From: Actinocorallia sp039871655
GTDB lineage: Bacteria; Actinomycetota; Actinomycetes; Streptosporangiales; Streptosporangiaceae
Assembly: GCF_039871655.1 (NCBI RefSeq)
Contig: NZ_JBDPLZ010000002.1
Coordinates: forward strand, 919,780-983,779
Reading direction: 5' to 3'
DNA length: 64,000 nt
Made by a program: the position numbers and the translations under genes. The notes below the pieces were generated by a model. It ran no database searches, had not been told where the DNA came from, and saw nothing but the letters and a program-made list of their open reading frames with translations. This document shows positions 17,301 to 26,913 of this stretch, piece after piece (position 1 is the first letter of the stretch; each line of letters starts with the position of its first letter).

Positions 17301-18359
17301 ATGAGCACACCCATGGATATCAAGAAACTGCTCGGCGCACGCATGACCGGACCCGACGGCGAGGAACTCGGCACCATCGAGCAGATCTTCTTCGACGACG
17401 TGACGGGCGCCCAGGAGTGGGCGCGGCTGCGCATGGGAGGCCTGCTGGGCGGCAAGGACAGGTTCGTCCCGCTCGTGGGAAGCTCGCTGTCCGGCAAGGA
17501 CCTGACCGTCCCCTACGACAAGAACAAGGTCAAGGACTCGCCGGAGCTGAGCGTGGAGCGGCACATCACGCCCGAGCAGGAGTCGCGGCTGCGCTCGTAC
17601 TACGAACTGGACGCCGGCGCGCAGACGCGTACGACGACCACCCCGCCGAGCGGGACGGGCAAGACCGCCGCCGCGGCCTCGGCCGCCGCGGCCGGGGTCG
17701 CCGGAGAACGGACGCGGGCGGAGGCCCCCGAGACCACGGGACCCGCCGGCACGACGACGGGAGCGCCCGGCACGGCCACGGGGGCAGCCGGCACGACGAC
17801 GGGAGCGCCCGGCGCCGCTGGAGCGGCCGGCGTGACGTCCGGGGCGGCCGGAGCGGCGGGGCTGGGCCGTGAGCGGACGGCCGAGGCGGGACGGGCCGGG
17901 CAGCCGGGGGAACTGGCGCTGACGCGCTGCGAGGAGCGCATCGCCTTCCACACCGAGGAGATCGAGGTGGGCCGGGTGCGGCTGCACAAGTACGTGGACG
18001 TCGTGCCGGTGGAGGAGCGGGTCCGGCTCGTCCACGAGGAGTTCGAACTGGAGCGGATCCCGGTCACCGAGGGGGCCGCCGACATCCGTGAGGACTCCCT
18101 CGAGGTCGTCCTGCGCGGCCAGGAGGCGTTCGCGGTCAAGGAGATCCACCCGGTGGAGAGGGTGCGTCTGAACGTCAAGCAGGTGCCCGAGGAGCGGGTC
18201 ATCCACGACGAGATCCGCAAGGAGCGGATCGAGGTCGAACGGATGGAGGGCGCCCCGCGGACCCCGGGGGCGGGCCCGTCCGGGCGGACGGAGAGCAGGG
18301 GCGCGGAAAGCTCCGTGGACCGCAGCGACGAGCCTCCCGGCAGGGGAAGGAGGCGGTGA
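17301..18359 (+). CDS. PRC-barrel and DUF2382 stress-type protein
   Basis: 352 residues. Residues 1-105 form a PRC-barrel domain (DIKKLLGARMTGPDGEELG, IEQIFFDDVTGAQEWARLRMG). The C-terminal 130 residues are DUF2382: ALTRCEERIAFHTEEIEVGR, EERVRLVHEEFELERIPVTE and PEERVIHDEIRKERIEVER. Between them (about 115-200) is an Ala/Gly/Thr-rich linker that includes a 27-bp DNA direct repeat. PRC/DUF2382 proteins are common in actinobacteria and deinococci and are linked to general stress responses; the molecular role is not known. A clear GGAG precedes the ATG. Confidence 0.88.
   Translation: MSTPMDIKKLLGARMTGPDGEELGTIEQIFFDDVTGAQEWARLRMGGLLGGKDRFVPLVGSSLSGKDLTVPYDKNKVKDSPELSVERHITPEQESRLRSYYELDAGAQTRTTTTPPSGTGKTAAAASAAAAGVAGERTRAEAPETTGPAGTTTGAPGTATGAAGTTTGAPGAAGAAGVTSGAAGAAGLGRERTAEAGRAGQPGELALTRCEERIAFHTEEIEVGRVRLHKYVDVVPVEERVRLVHEEFELERIPVTEGAADIREDSLEVVLRGQEAFAVKEIHPVERVRLNVKQVPEERVIHDEIRKERIEVERMEGAPRTPGAGPSGRTESRGAESSVDRSDEPPGRGRRR
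17745..17813 (+). repeat. 27-bp direct repeat within the DUF2382 protein linker
   Basis: Two identical copies at 17745-17771 and 17787-17813, 42 bp apart, encode an Ala/Gly/Thr-rich repeat (AGTTTGAPG). The spacing is a multiple of three, so copy-number change would keep the frame. Confidence 0.75.
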
Positions 18360-18371
18360 CACCGTGCGTTT

Positions 18372-18413
18372 CCGGGACCGGCGGCCTCGAGAAGGCCGCC
18401 GGTCCCGGCTTTT
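18372..18413 (+). terminator. Rho-independent terminator after the PRC/DUF2382 gene
   Basis: A 16-bp perfect stem (18372-18387 with 18393-18408, loop CGAGA) is followed by CTTTT. It sits 13 bp after the stop codon and separates the accessory block from uvrB. Confidence 0.85.
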
Positions 18414-18501
18414 CCGGCGTTCTCCGTGCCCAGTGTTCCCGGAGGGAGGCCCGCCGCCCGCCGGGCGGATTTGTCGGTGCGGGGCCGTACGGTGGGGGGT
18501 G

Positions 18502-20637
<2,136 letters not shown>

Positions 20638-20664
20638 CCCCGCCCCAAAGCGCCCTCCCGGCGG

Positions 20665-21279
20665 TCATGGGCGGCCCCGGCCGGGGGCCGGGCTCCGCCG
20701 TCCGCGGCGGATCCGGCGCAGGAGGCGGAAGGCCACGTAGAGGAGGGCCAGCAGCAGGAGGAAGGCCAGGACGGGGGCCAGGAGGGCGAGCAGGCTCAGG
20801 CCGAGGGAGAGGCCGTCCTCGGCGGTGCTGAGCATCGGGGCGGCGGCGCCGAGGGTGCCGGTGTTGGCGATCGGCCGCACCAGGGTCTTGAGCACGTGCA
20901 CGGCCAGCGCCACGAGGACGCCGGGAACCCAGCTCAGCCAGGAGTGCTCCTGGAGCGAGGCGAGGTCGGTGCCGAGCCCCGCGTCGAGATTCCCCGCCGC
21001 GGCCGTGGCCGCCGTCGCGGCCCCGCCCGCGGCGGGCCGCACCAGCGTCATGACCGCGTCGTTGATCGAGTCGACCACCGGCACCTTGTCCAGCACCATC
21101 TCGGCGGCCAGCAGCACCGACAGCCCCGCCAGCACCCACCCGTTCCCCATCCAGGAGAAGTCCCCGGGAAGGACCACCAGTTCGGTGTACCGCCCCAGCA
21201 ACCCGACCACCAGGATCGGGATGTAGGCGTTGAGCCCGGCCGCCCCGGCCAGCCCCAGTCCCGTCAGGAACGCGAACAT
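20665..21279 (-). CDS. DUF4126 family membrane protein
   Basis: 204 residues with four to five hydrophobic helices. It begins MFAFLTGLGLAGAAGLNAYIP, the characteristic DUF4126 opening (glycine-rich first helix with the LNAY motif). AAEMVLDKVPVVDSINDAV and PIANTGTLGAAAPMLSTAEDG are also typical of the family. The short C-terminal tail is Arg/Gly/Pro-rich. The function is not established. It is convergent with uvrB (27 bp apart). Confidence 0.85.
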   Translation of the reverse strand: MFAFLTGLGLAGAAGLNAYIPILVVGLLGRYTELVVLPGDFSWMGNGWVLAGLSVLLAAEMVLDKVPVVDSINDAVMTLVRPAAGGAATAATAAAGNLDAGLGTDLASLQEHSWLSWVPGVLVALAVHVLKTLVRPIANTGTLGAAAPMLSTAEDGLSLGLSLLALLAPVLAFLLLLALLYVAFRLLRRIRRGRRSPAPGRGRP

Positions 21280-21424
21280 GATCCTCCCGCCGCCCGCGCC
21301 GCCCGGTGCGGACGCTGGTGAACTCCGGTCCGCCGGTCGCGCCCGTCCCCGAACGGGACGGATCCTGCGGACTCCAACAGATCAGACGGATCAGACCGCC
21401 GAACGGATCTGCCGAATCCGTCCG

Positions 21425-21614
21425 GCCTGACGCCCGGGCGGCCCCAGCGGTCCTGATGGACCGGCGGCCCCCAGCGGTTCCGGGGCGGCCTTGGCGGACC
21501 TGATGGCCCCAGCGGTCCTGTCGGTTCCTGCGGCTCCAGCGGCTCTGTCGGCTCCAGTGGTCCCAGTGGTCCCAGTGGTCCTGGCGGCCCGGGTGGACCT
21601 GGCGGCCCGGGTGG
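21425..21614. repeat. Degenerate 9-bp minisatellite with collagen-like coding periodicity
   Basis: This stretch repeats variants of GGTCCCAGT / GGTCCTGGC every 9 bp, most regularly at 21560-21612. Read on the plus strand, one frame gives Gly-x-y triplets (GPSGPSGPGGPGGPGGPG). On the minus strand the same DNA reads as x-x-G triplets. The frame shifts at least once (near 21480) and no start codon with a ribosome binding site is present. I call it non-coding or a relic. It fills most of the 335-bp gap (21280-21614) between the DUF4126 gene and the end of the TetR-like gene; 21280-21424 shows nothing else recognisable. Confidence 0.65.
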
Positions 21615-22247
21615 TCAGCGCAGGAGGAGGGGGAGGAGGACGGCGTCGAGCAGGCGGTCGGCCAGGGACGGGTCGGGGGCCGGGTCGCGGAGCATGGTGC
21701 GGTAGCTGAGCAGGGACGGGACCAGGGAGAAGATCAGGCGGGGGTCGGCGTCGGGGCGCAGTTCCCCACGCAGGACGGCGCGGCCGAAGATGCGGCGGAC
21801 GCACTCGACCCGGGGGTAGAGGATGCGCTGCCGGAAGGCCCGGTCCAGGTCGGGGCTGGCGGACAGCCGGGCCATCACCCGGACGAGGAGTTCACCGTGC
21901 TCGGCGTACTCGCGGGCCAGGTGCTCGATGAGGAGGCGGAGTTCGGCGCGCAGGCCCAGGTCGCCCGGGTCCTCGGGCGCGGGGAGCAGGGAGGCGAGGG
22001 CCTCCACCAGCAGCTCGTCGAGGCCGGGCCAGCGGCGGCGCAGCGCCTCGCCGTCGACGTCGGCCAGCGCGGCGATCTCCTCGTGGTCGGGTCTGCGGTC
22101 GGAGACGTCGCGGAACACGCCGAGGGCGGCGGCGTGGATCTCGTCGAGCCGCAGTGAGAGGTCGCTCTCCGTGAGGGTCACTGCACAGCCTTCATGGGGA
22201 TCGTCGGTCATCGGGGCGGATGCGGGCATGCGTGTCTCTGTCACCAT
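21615..22247 (-). CDS. TetR-like transcriptional regulator
   Basis: 210 residues from the ATG at 22247 (alternatives at 22229 and 22211). The N-terminal region LDEIHAAALGVFRDV / HEEIAALADVDGEALRRRWPGLDELLVEAL fits a TetR helix-turn-helix, with the expected Tyr-x-x-F position replaced by WPGLDELL. The C-terminal half is an all-helical ligand domain (LRLLIEHLAREYAEHGELLVRVMARL, LILYP-like segment RILYPRVECVRRIFGRAV). No ribosome binding site is obvious for any start. The palindrome at 22406-22423 in the upstream gap could be its operator. The ligand is unknown. Confidence 0.78.
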   Translation of the reverse strand: MVTETRMPASAPMTDDPHEGCAVTLTESDLSLRLDEIHAAALGVFRDVSDRRPDHEEIAALADVDGEALRRRWPGLDELLVEALASLLPAPEDPGDLGLRAELRLLIEHLAREYAEHGELLVRVMARLSASPDLDRAFRQRILYPRVECVRRIFGRAVLRGELRPDADPRLIFSLVPSLLSYRTMLRDPAPDPSLADRLLDAVLLPLLLR

Positions 22248-22405
22248 TCGGTGGCCCACAGTGTTACAGGGGTCCGGTGCCGGTGTCAGGAAGTTGAACC
22301 GAAATATCGAGGATTTATCTCTCGGGAAGAGAATTTTTCTCACTAGATCATCGCTTGTGTCGAAAATCGGTTGTCGGGGTGGGTGCGGCGAGGTGTACCA
22401 CTCAG

Positions 22406-22423
22406 ATACCGGATGGTCGGTAT
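22406..22423. promoter_or_regulatory. Palindromic operator candidate between TetR-like and SGNH genes
   Basis: ATACCG and CGGTAT are perfect 6-bp arms around GATGGT. The site lies in the 266-bp divergent gap 22248-22513. That gap also holds an AT-rich patch (22290-22345) with the short hairpin GAGAATTTTTCTC, probably the promoter area. Position and symmetry suit a TetR-type dimer. Confidence 0.4.
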
Positions 22424-22513
22424 TACCGGGAGCTTCGGTGTGGGATCCGGTTCCCTGCCCGGAACCTCCCTTAGAGTCATCAGAAGCCGGATGGAGGCGC
22501 CTGCGGGGGTGGC

Positions 22514-23548
22514 ATGAAGATCTGGGCCCGAGGGGGAGCGCGCGGCCTGCTCGCCCTGGTTCTGCTCGTGGTGACGCTCGCCGGCCTGGCCGTGCCGCTC
22601 GTCTCGGAACGGGTGCGCTGCCGGACCTTCGGGATCGGCTGCGACCGTCGGCCTGGAGCACCCGTGACGTCGGACGCGGCCCTTCCCGGCAGGCAGCCGC
22701 TCACCCCGCTGGAGGCCGCCTCCCAGGGCGCATACGTGGCGCTGGGCGACTCATTCTCCTCCGGCGAAGGCGCCTACGCGATTCCGGACGACCTGTCTCG
22801 GGAGAACCGCTGCCACCGGACGTCCCGCAGCTACGTCCACGCCGTCTCCAGGATGTTCGAGTTCGCCGGGGGCACCCGCTTCTTCGCCTGCGCGGGCGCC
22901 CGCACCGAGCACTTCTTCGCGTCCAAGGCGGGCGAACCTCCCCAGTTGGAGCACGTCGACGCGGGCACCAGCCTGATCACTCTCAGCGTCGGCGGCAACG
23001 ATCTGGGCTTCACCAAGGTCCTGGCGGGCTGCATCCTCACCCTGCCCTGGTCCGGCGGCTGCCAGGAGCAGGACGCCGCGCTGGAGGCCCGGGAACCCGA
23101 GCTCCGCAAGGCGCTGGCCTCGATCGTCCAAGGGCTGCTGGAACGCGCGCCCCGCGCCCGCGTCATCCTGCTCGGCTACCCCAGGCTGTTCGGCGAGCGG
23201 GAGGGCGAGGCCCTGGATAATCTCGGTGTCGCCGACCAGCGCTGGCTGAACGCCCAGGGAAGGGAGCTGAACGACCTGATCCACGAGGTCGCCAGGGCCG
23301 CGGACCGGGAACTGGTCCGGAGCGGGGCTCCCGGCTCGGTGGAGTTCATCGACGTCCACAGCGCCTTCACCGGCCACGAGGTGGGCACCGGCGCCCCCTA
23401 CGTGAACGGCTTGGACGTCGACCTCAAGGCGTTCGAGGTGGAGTTCCACAGCTACCACCCGAACGCCGCGGGCTACACGGCCCTGGCTGAGCTGGTGACC
23501 CGGCAGGTCAGGGCGGGGCCGGGCCGCCCGCTCAACCAGTGGCCCTAG
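22514..23548 (+). CDS. Secreted SGNH/GDSL-family hydrolase
   Basis: 344 residues. An N-terminal signal anchor (about 8-32, ARGLLALVLLVVTLAGLAVP) is followed by a linker and the SGNH fold. Block I is VALGDSFSSGEGA with the catalytic Ser near residue 80. Block III is LSVGGNDLG near 160. Block V is YHPNAAGY near 319 with the catalytic His. This is the actinobacterial secreted lipase/esterase type. Multiple Cys in the mature part fit the disulfide-stabilised members. The likely action is hydrolysis of acyl esters outside the cell. Confidence 0.9.
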   Translation: MKIWARGGARGLLALVLLVVTLAGLAVPLVSERVRCRTFGIGCDRRPGAPVTSDAALPGRQPLTPLEAASQGAYVALGDSFSSGEGAYAIPDDLSRENRCHRTSRSYVHAVSRMFEFAGGTRFFACAGARTEHFFASKAGEPPQLEHVDAGTSLITLSVGGNDLGFTKVLAGCILTLPWSGGCQEQDAALEAREPELRKALASIVQGLLERAPRARVILLGYPRLFGEREGEALDNLGVADQRWLNAQGRELNDLIHEVARAADRELVRSGAPGSVEFIDVHSAFTGHEVGTGAPYVNGLDVDLKAFEVEFHSYHPNAAGYTALAELVTRQVRAGPGRPLNQWP

Positions 23549-23551
23549 CGC

Positions 23552-24688
23552 TCAGTCCTCGGCGGACGACAGCGCCGAGAGCCGCTCGACCGAGTCGGCG
23601 AACTCCTCGATCATGTCGTAGACGACCTGCTTGGCGGGCTTGATGCTGTTCATCATGCCGACGCACTGGCCGACGAAGTAGTTGACCAGCTGCTGGGCGC
23701 CCTCGTTGCCGTTCTCGGCGTGCTTGCTCAGGTGCCGCATGGCCGCCTCGGCGACGATCATCTGCAGCGGCATGGGCAGCGAGCCGGGGGAGTCGGGGCC
23801 CTCCCACTCCTCGGTCCACGCCGAGACCAGCTGCCGGGCGGGCTTGCCGGTGCGGGAGCGCGAGCGGATGGTGTCGCGGGCGGTGGCCTGGAGCATCTTC
23901 TGCTTGACCGTCTGCGGGGTCTCGGCCTCCTCGGTGGTGAGCCACACCGAGCCGGTCCACACCCCGGACGCGCCCAGCGCCAGGGACGCGGCGATCTGCC
24001 GGCCCGAGGCGATGCCGCCGGCGGCCAGTACCGGGATCGGGGCGACCGCGTCGACGACCTGGGGGACCAGCACCATCGTGGAGATCTCACCGGTGTGCCC
24101 GCCGGCCTCGCCGCCTTGGGCGACGATGAGGTCGACCCCGGCGGCCACCTGGCGCCGCGCGTGCTCGACGGTGCCCACCAGCGCCGCCACCGGCACCCCG
24201 GCGGCCTTGGCCTTCTCCACCATGATCGGAGGGGGCGTGCCCAGCGCGCTGGCGATGAGCTTGATCGGGTGGGACAGCGAGACGTCGATCAGCTCCGTGG
24301 CCCCGGCCCCGGTGACGCCGCGCGCGCCGCTCCTGGCGGCTCTGGCCGCGTTCCTTCCGGACAGGTCGGGCACCGGGACGCCGTACTTCTCGAACAGACG
24401 GACCAGGAACTCCCAGTGCTCCTGGGGGATCGCCGCGATGGGGTCGCCGCCCTCGCGGGCCGAGGCGTCGATCTTGGCGGGCACCAGGACGTCCACGCCG
24501 TAGGGGCGGCCGGCGACCTCCCGGTCGATCCAGGCCAGCTCCTCCTCCAGCCGCTCCGGGGTGTAGGCCACGGCGCCGAGCACGCCGAACCCGCCGGCGT
24601 TGGTGACGGCCGCGACCACGTCGCGGCAGTGGCTGAACGCGAACAGCGGGAACTCGATCCCGAGCAGATCACAGACATCGGTCTTCAT
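23552..24688 (-). CDS. Nitronate monooxygenase / 2-nitropropane dioxygenase-type flavoprotein
   Basis: 378 residues, TIM-barrel FMN enzyme. It begins VCDLLGIEFPLFAFSHCRDVVAAVTNAGGFGVLGA, the standard opening. IVAQGGEAGGHTG near residue 190, PVLAAGGIASGRQIAASLALGASGVWTGS near 223, and a C-terminal lid follow. Members oxidise alkyl nitronates, but several actinobacterial homologues are reductases or act in steroid/lipid breakdown. The start at 24688 lies 13 bp inside an operator (24701-24717) that is also found in front of the thiolase-fold gene upstream, so the two sets are probably co-regulated. An ATG at 24700 (MVRGMK) is a possible alternative. Confidence 0.9.
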   Translation of the reverse strand: MKTDVCDLLGIEFPLFAFSHCRDVVAAVTNAGGFGVLGAVAYTPERLEEELAWIDREVAGRPYGVDVLVPAKIDASAREGGDPIAAIPQEHWEFLVRLFEKYGVPVPDLSGRNAARAARSGARGVTGAGATELIDVSLSHPIKLIASALGTPPPIMVEKAKAAGVPVAALVGTVEHARRQVAAGVDLIVAQGGEAGGHTGEISTMVLVPQVVDAVAPIPVLAAGGIASGRQIAASLALGASGVWTGSVWLTTEEAETPQTVKQKMLQATARDTIRSRSRTGKPARQLVSAWTEEWEGPDSPGSLPMPLQMIVAEAAMRHLSKHAENGNEGAQQLVNYFVGQCVGMMNSIKPAKQVVYDMIEEFADSVERLSALSSAED

Positions 24689-24700
24689 GCCCCGAACCAT

Positions 24701-24717
24701 ACCGAATCGTATTCGGT
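24701..24717. promoter_or_regulatory. Operator copy 1: ACCGAAT-CGT-ATTCGGT
   Basis: Perfect 7-bp inverted arms with a 3-bp spacer, directly upstream of the nitronate monooxygenase gene on the minus strand. The same ACCATACCGAAT-n3-ATTCGG context recurs at 26396-26417 before the thiolase-fold gene. Confidence 0.7.
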
Positions 24718-24752
24718 TTAGCCCAGGGTGCCCCCGCCTCCGGAACAAGAAC

Positions 24753-24787
24753 GCCCCCGCCTCGTCCTGGAGGGACGAGGCGGGGGC
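24753..24787 (-). terminator. Terminator downstream of the DUF35 gene
   Basis: A perfect 15-bp stem (24753-24767 with 24773-24787, loop TGGAG), 17 bp after the DUF35 stop. On the minus strand it is followed by a modest T-rich run (GTTCTTGTT). It isolates the thiolase/DUF35 pair from the nitronate monooxygenase gene, which has its own operator. Confidence 0.8.
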
Positions 24788-24803
24788 GCGGGTCGCGGGA
24801 GCG

Positions 24804-25172
24804 TCAGGCCGGGACGAACTCCAGCAGCGGCTCGCCCTCCTCCTGAGGCGTGAACCGGGCCTTGAGAGCCAGCCCCTCGACGGGCGTGTCCACGCCCGAC
24901 AGAGCCGCCTGCAGCCAGGGCCCCTCGGGGAGCTCCACCAGGCCGATGTGCGCGGTCCTGCCGCCGTCACGGCTGTACACCGCCGCCCAGCTCACCAGCG
25001 TGCCGGTGCCCGCCGCCGTCGCCCACTCCAGCTTCGGGGCGCCGCAGCCGGTGCAGCCCGCGGCGTCCGGCGCGTACCACCTGCCGCACTCGCCGCACCT
25101 GCGGATGACCAGCTCGTCCCGCAGGGCTCCGTCGAAGAACGCGTCGGAGCGTCCGTCTCTCTTGATGGTCAT
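24804..25172 (-). CDS. DUF35 zinc-ribbon / OB-fold acyl-CoA-associated protein
   Basis: 122 residues. An N-terminal helix (FFDGALRDELVIRRC) and a rubredoxin-like zinc ribbon (CGECGRWYAPDAAGCTGCG, residues about 26-44) are followed by an OB-fold (GTLVSWAAVYSRD). DUF35 proteins pair with thiolase-like or hydratase subunits and bind acyl-CoA; the steroid side-chain Ltp2/ChsH2 aldolase complex is a known case. Here the partner gene ends 4 bp upstream, so they probably form a complex. Confidence 0.92.
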   Translation of the reverse strand: MTIKRDGRSDAFFDGALRDELVIRRCGECGRWYAPDAAGCTGCGAPKLEWATAAGTGTLVSWAAVYSRDGGRTAHIGLVELPEGPWLQAALSGVDTPVEGLALKARFTPQEEGEPLLEFVPA

Positions 25173-25176
25173 CGTG

Positions 25177-26367
25177 TCACCGTCCTGCTTCCGCGCCGGC
25201 GCCCGCGTCCCGGCCGGGCCGGGCCGGGCTGAGGATGAGGGTGCTGTGGTGGTCGAGGATGCCGCCGTTGCCGCTGACGAGGATCACCTCGTTGCGCTCG
25301 GCCTGGCGCTCGCCGCCCTGGCCGCGGGCCTGGATGATCGCCTCGGACACCGGGGTCATGCCCCACATGTAGTAGCCCGACAGCTGCCCGCCGCCGGTGT
25401 TGGTCGGCAGCCGCCCGCCGGGGCCCAGCGCGCCGGACGCCGCCAGCTCCCCGCCCTCGCCCTTGGCGCAGAACCCGTAGTCCTCCAGGCTCACCAGGGT
25501 CGTGAAGGTGTAGCAGTCGTAGATCTGGCACTGGTCGATGTCGGAGACGGTCACCCCGGCCATCTTCATCGCGGTCGGTCCGGAGATCGCGGCGCCGGTG
25601 GTCAGCCCGAACCCGCTGTCGCGCTCCATGGTGTTGCCCGGGTGGCCCTGGCCCCAGCCCAGGACGTGCACGGGGGGCTGGGCGAGGTCGGCCGCGCGGT
25701 CGGCGCTCGTGACGAGCACCGCGATCGCGCCGTTGGAGACCAGGCAGCAGTCCAGCAGGTGCAGCGGCTCCACGACCCAGCGGGAGCTCTGGTGGTCTTC
25801 CAGCGTGATGGGGTCGCGCATCTGAGCGAGGGGGTTCATGGTGGCCCACTGGCGGGTGGACACCGCGATCGCGCCGAGTTGCTCGCTGGTCGTGCCGTAA
25901 CGCGCCATGTGCCGCTGGGCGGCCAGCGCGTAGAAGGCGTTGACGCTGCGGAACCCCTGCGAGGCCGTCATGCCCGAGTAGCCGTAGTACTCGCGGGCCG
26001 AGCGGTCGTAGGCCGCGCCGGAGGACTGCTTGGGCCTCAGCGGCGCGTCGGCGAACACGCACGCGATCGCCGAGGCGGCCCCGCTCTGGACGAGCATCGC
26101 CGCGTGGGCGATCATCGCGCCGGCGGTGGCCCCGAAGGCGTGCATGAGGCTGAGCACGCGCAGGTCGCGCAGTCCCAGCACCGAGGCGAGCTCGATGCCG
26201 GGCGAGCCGCCCATGCCGTGGCTGACCAGCAGCCCGTCCAGGTCCGTCAGTTCGAGACCGGCGTCGGCCACGGCCAGCCGGACCGCGTCCGCGGCCAGCC
26301 GGCGCGGACTGCGCCCGTATACCTTGCCCAGCTCGGTCATCCCGAGACCGGCGATCGCCGCTCCCAC
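25177..26367 (-). CDS. Thiolase-fold protein (SCP2 thiolase / Ltp2 aldolase-like), DUF35 partner
   Basis: 396 residues from a GTG at 26367, chosen because GGGAGG lies 6 bp upstream on the minus strand; the ATG at 26400 abuts the operator and lacks a ribosome binding site. The fold is evident: AAIAGLGMTELGKVYGRSP at the start, NTGGGQLSGYYMWGM near residue 325 and GNGGILDHHSTLILSP at the end. The usual nucleophilic Cys region reads MHAFGATAGAMIAHA, with no Cys. This points away from thiolysis and towards a retro-aldolase such as Ltp2, in which tyrosines act; GYYMWG supplies candidates. The likely setting is CoA-ester side-chain breakdown of sterols or branched acids. Confidence 0.85.
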   Translation of the reverse strand: MGAAIAGLGMTELGKVYGRSPRRLAADAVRLAVADAGLELTDLDGLLVSHGMGGSPGIELASVLGLRDLRVLSLMHAFGATAGAMIAHAAMLVQSGAASAIACVFADAPLRPKQSSGAAYDRSAREYYGYSGMTASQGFRSVNAFYALAAQRHMARYGTTSEQLGAIAVSTRQWATMNPLAQMRDPITLEDHQSSRWVVEPLHLLDCCLVSNGAIAVLVTSADRAADLAQPPVHVLGWGQGHPGNTMERDSGFGLTTGAAISGPTAMKMAGVTVSDIDQCQIYDCYTFTTLVSLEDYGFCAKGEGGELAASGALGPGGRLPTNTGGGQLSGYYMWGMTPVSEAIIQARGQGGERQAERNEVILVSGNGGILDHHSTLILSPARPGRDAGAGAEAGR

Positions 26368-26400
26368 CCGATACCTCCCGATGTCCTTTGCGGACACCAT

Positions 26401-26417
26401 ACCGAATGGGATTCGGG
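26401..26417. promoter_or_regulatory. Operator copy 2: ACCGAAT-GGG-ATTCGGG
   Basis: Six of seven arm positions are paired. It lies 33 bp upstream of the GTG start of the thiolase-fold gene. It is nearly identical to the site at 24701-24717, including the preceding ACCAT. Confidence 0.65.
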
Positions 26418-26451
26418 AGAATTTGAAGCACCCTTGAATGATCAGATATGG

Positions 26452-26471
26452 ACACCGGGAGTTCCCGGTGT
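26452..26471. promoter_or_regulatory. Palindrome upstream of the cold-shock gene
   Basis: ACACCGGGA and TCCCGGTGT are perfect 9-bp arms separated by GT. The site lies about 157 bp before the csp start codon and could be an operator near its promoter, or an RNA hairpin at the start of the leader. Confidence 0.5.
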
Positions 26472-26524
26472 GCTACCTTGAGCAGTGGTCGTAGCTGTTC
26501 TTTCGCCTGATCGAGTGTTCGATT

Positions 26525-26554
26525 ACCCGCGGAGGTGCTTTCGCGGGTTTTCTT
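26525..26554 (+). terminator. Intrinsic-terminator-like hairpin inside the csp leader (possible attenuator)
   Basis: ACCCGCG (26525-26531) pairs with CGCGGGT (26542-26548) around a 10-nt loop and is followed by TTTTCTT. It lies 75 bp before the csp start, so it would stop transcription unless an upstream structure or bound protein prevents it. Confidence 0.5.
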
Positions 26555-26628
26555 CATTTACGGGGGACTCTCGCGGCGGCCGCAGGTCCACGAAGTGTGG
26601 GCCTGGAGTTACAACCCAGGAGTGCAGT

Positions 26629-26832
26629 ATGGCGCAGGGCACCGTCAAGTGGTTCAACGGTGAGAAGGGCTTCGGCTTCATCTCTCAGGATGAGGGCGGC
26701 CCGGACGTCTTCGTCCACTTCAGTGCCATCCAGGGAAGCGGTTACCGCAACCTGGAGGAGGCCCAGCGGGTGGAGTTCGACATCACCCAGGGTCCGAAGG
26801 GCCCGCAGGCGGAGAACGTCCGCGGGATCTGA
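26629..26832 (+). CDS. Cold-shock domain protein (CspA family)
   Basis: 67 residues, full length for the family: GTVKWFNGEKGFGFI (RNP1 GFGFI) and DVFVHFSAI (RNP2 VFVHF). It binds single-stranded RNA/DNA and melts mRNA structure, in cold or in general growth. The ATG at 26629 has AGGAG 6 bp upstream. The frame is open further upstream, but that part is leader sequence. Confidence 0.97.
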   Translation: MAQGTVKWFNGEKGFGFISQDEGGPDVFVHFSAIQGSGYRNLEEAQRVEFDITQGPKGPQAENVRGI

Positions 26833-26849
26833 TCCACTCAAGCGTGCGC

Positions 26850-26882
26850 AGGACCCCCGCAGCCTTCGGCTGCGGGGGTCCT
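26850..26882 (+). terminator. Terminator after the csp gene
   Basis: A perfect 15-bp stem (26850-26864 with 26868-26882, loop TTC), 18 bp after the csp stop. The stem is symmetrical and could also serve the convergent PhoX-like gene. Confidence 0.88.
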
Positions 26883-26913
26883 GTCGGTTCTCACCGCCTT
26901 GCGGGGGAGGGGA

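Noticed and set aside
21391..21804. Protein-coding gene across the minisatellite and TetR 3' end
   Set aside because: It overlaps the TetR-like gene in another frame, is low complexity throughout, and lacks a ribosome binding site.
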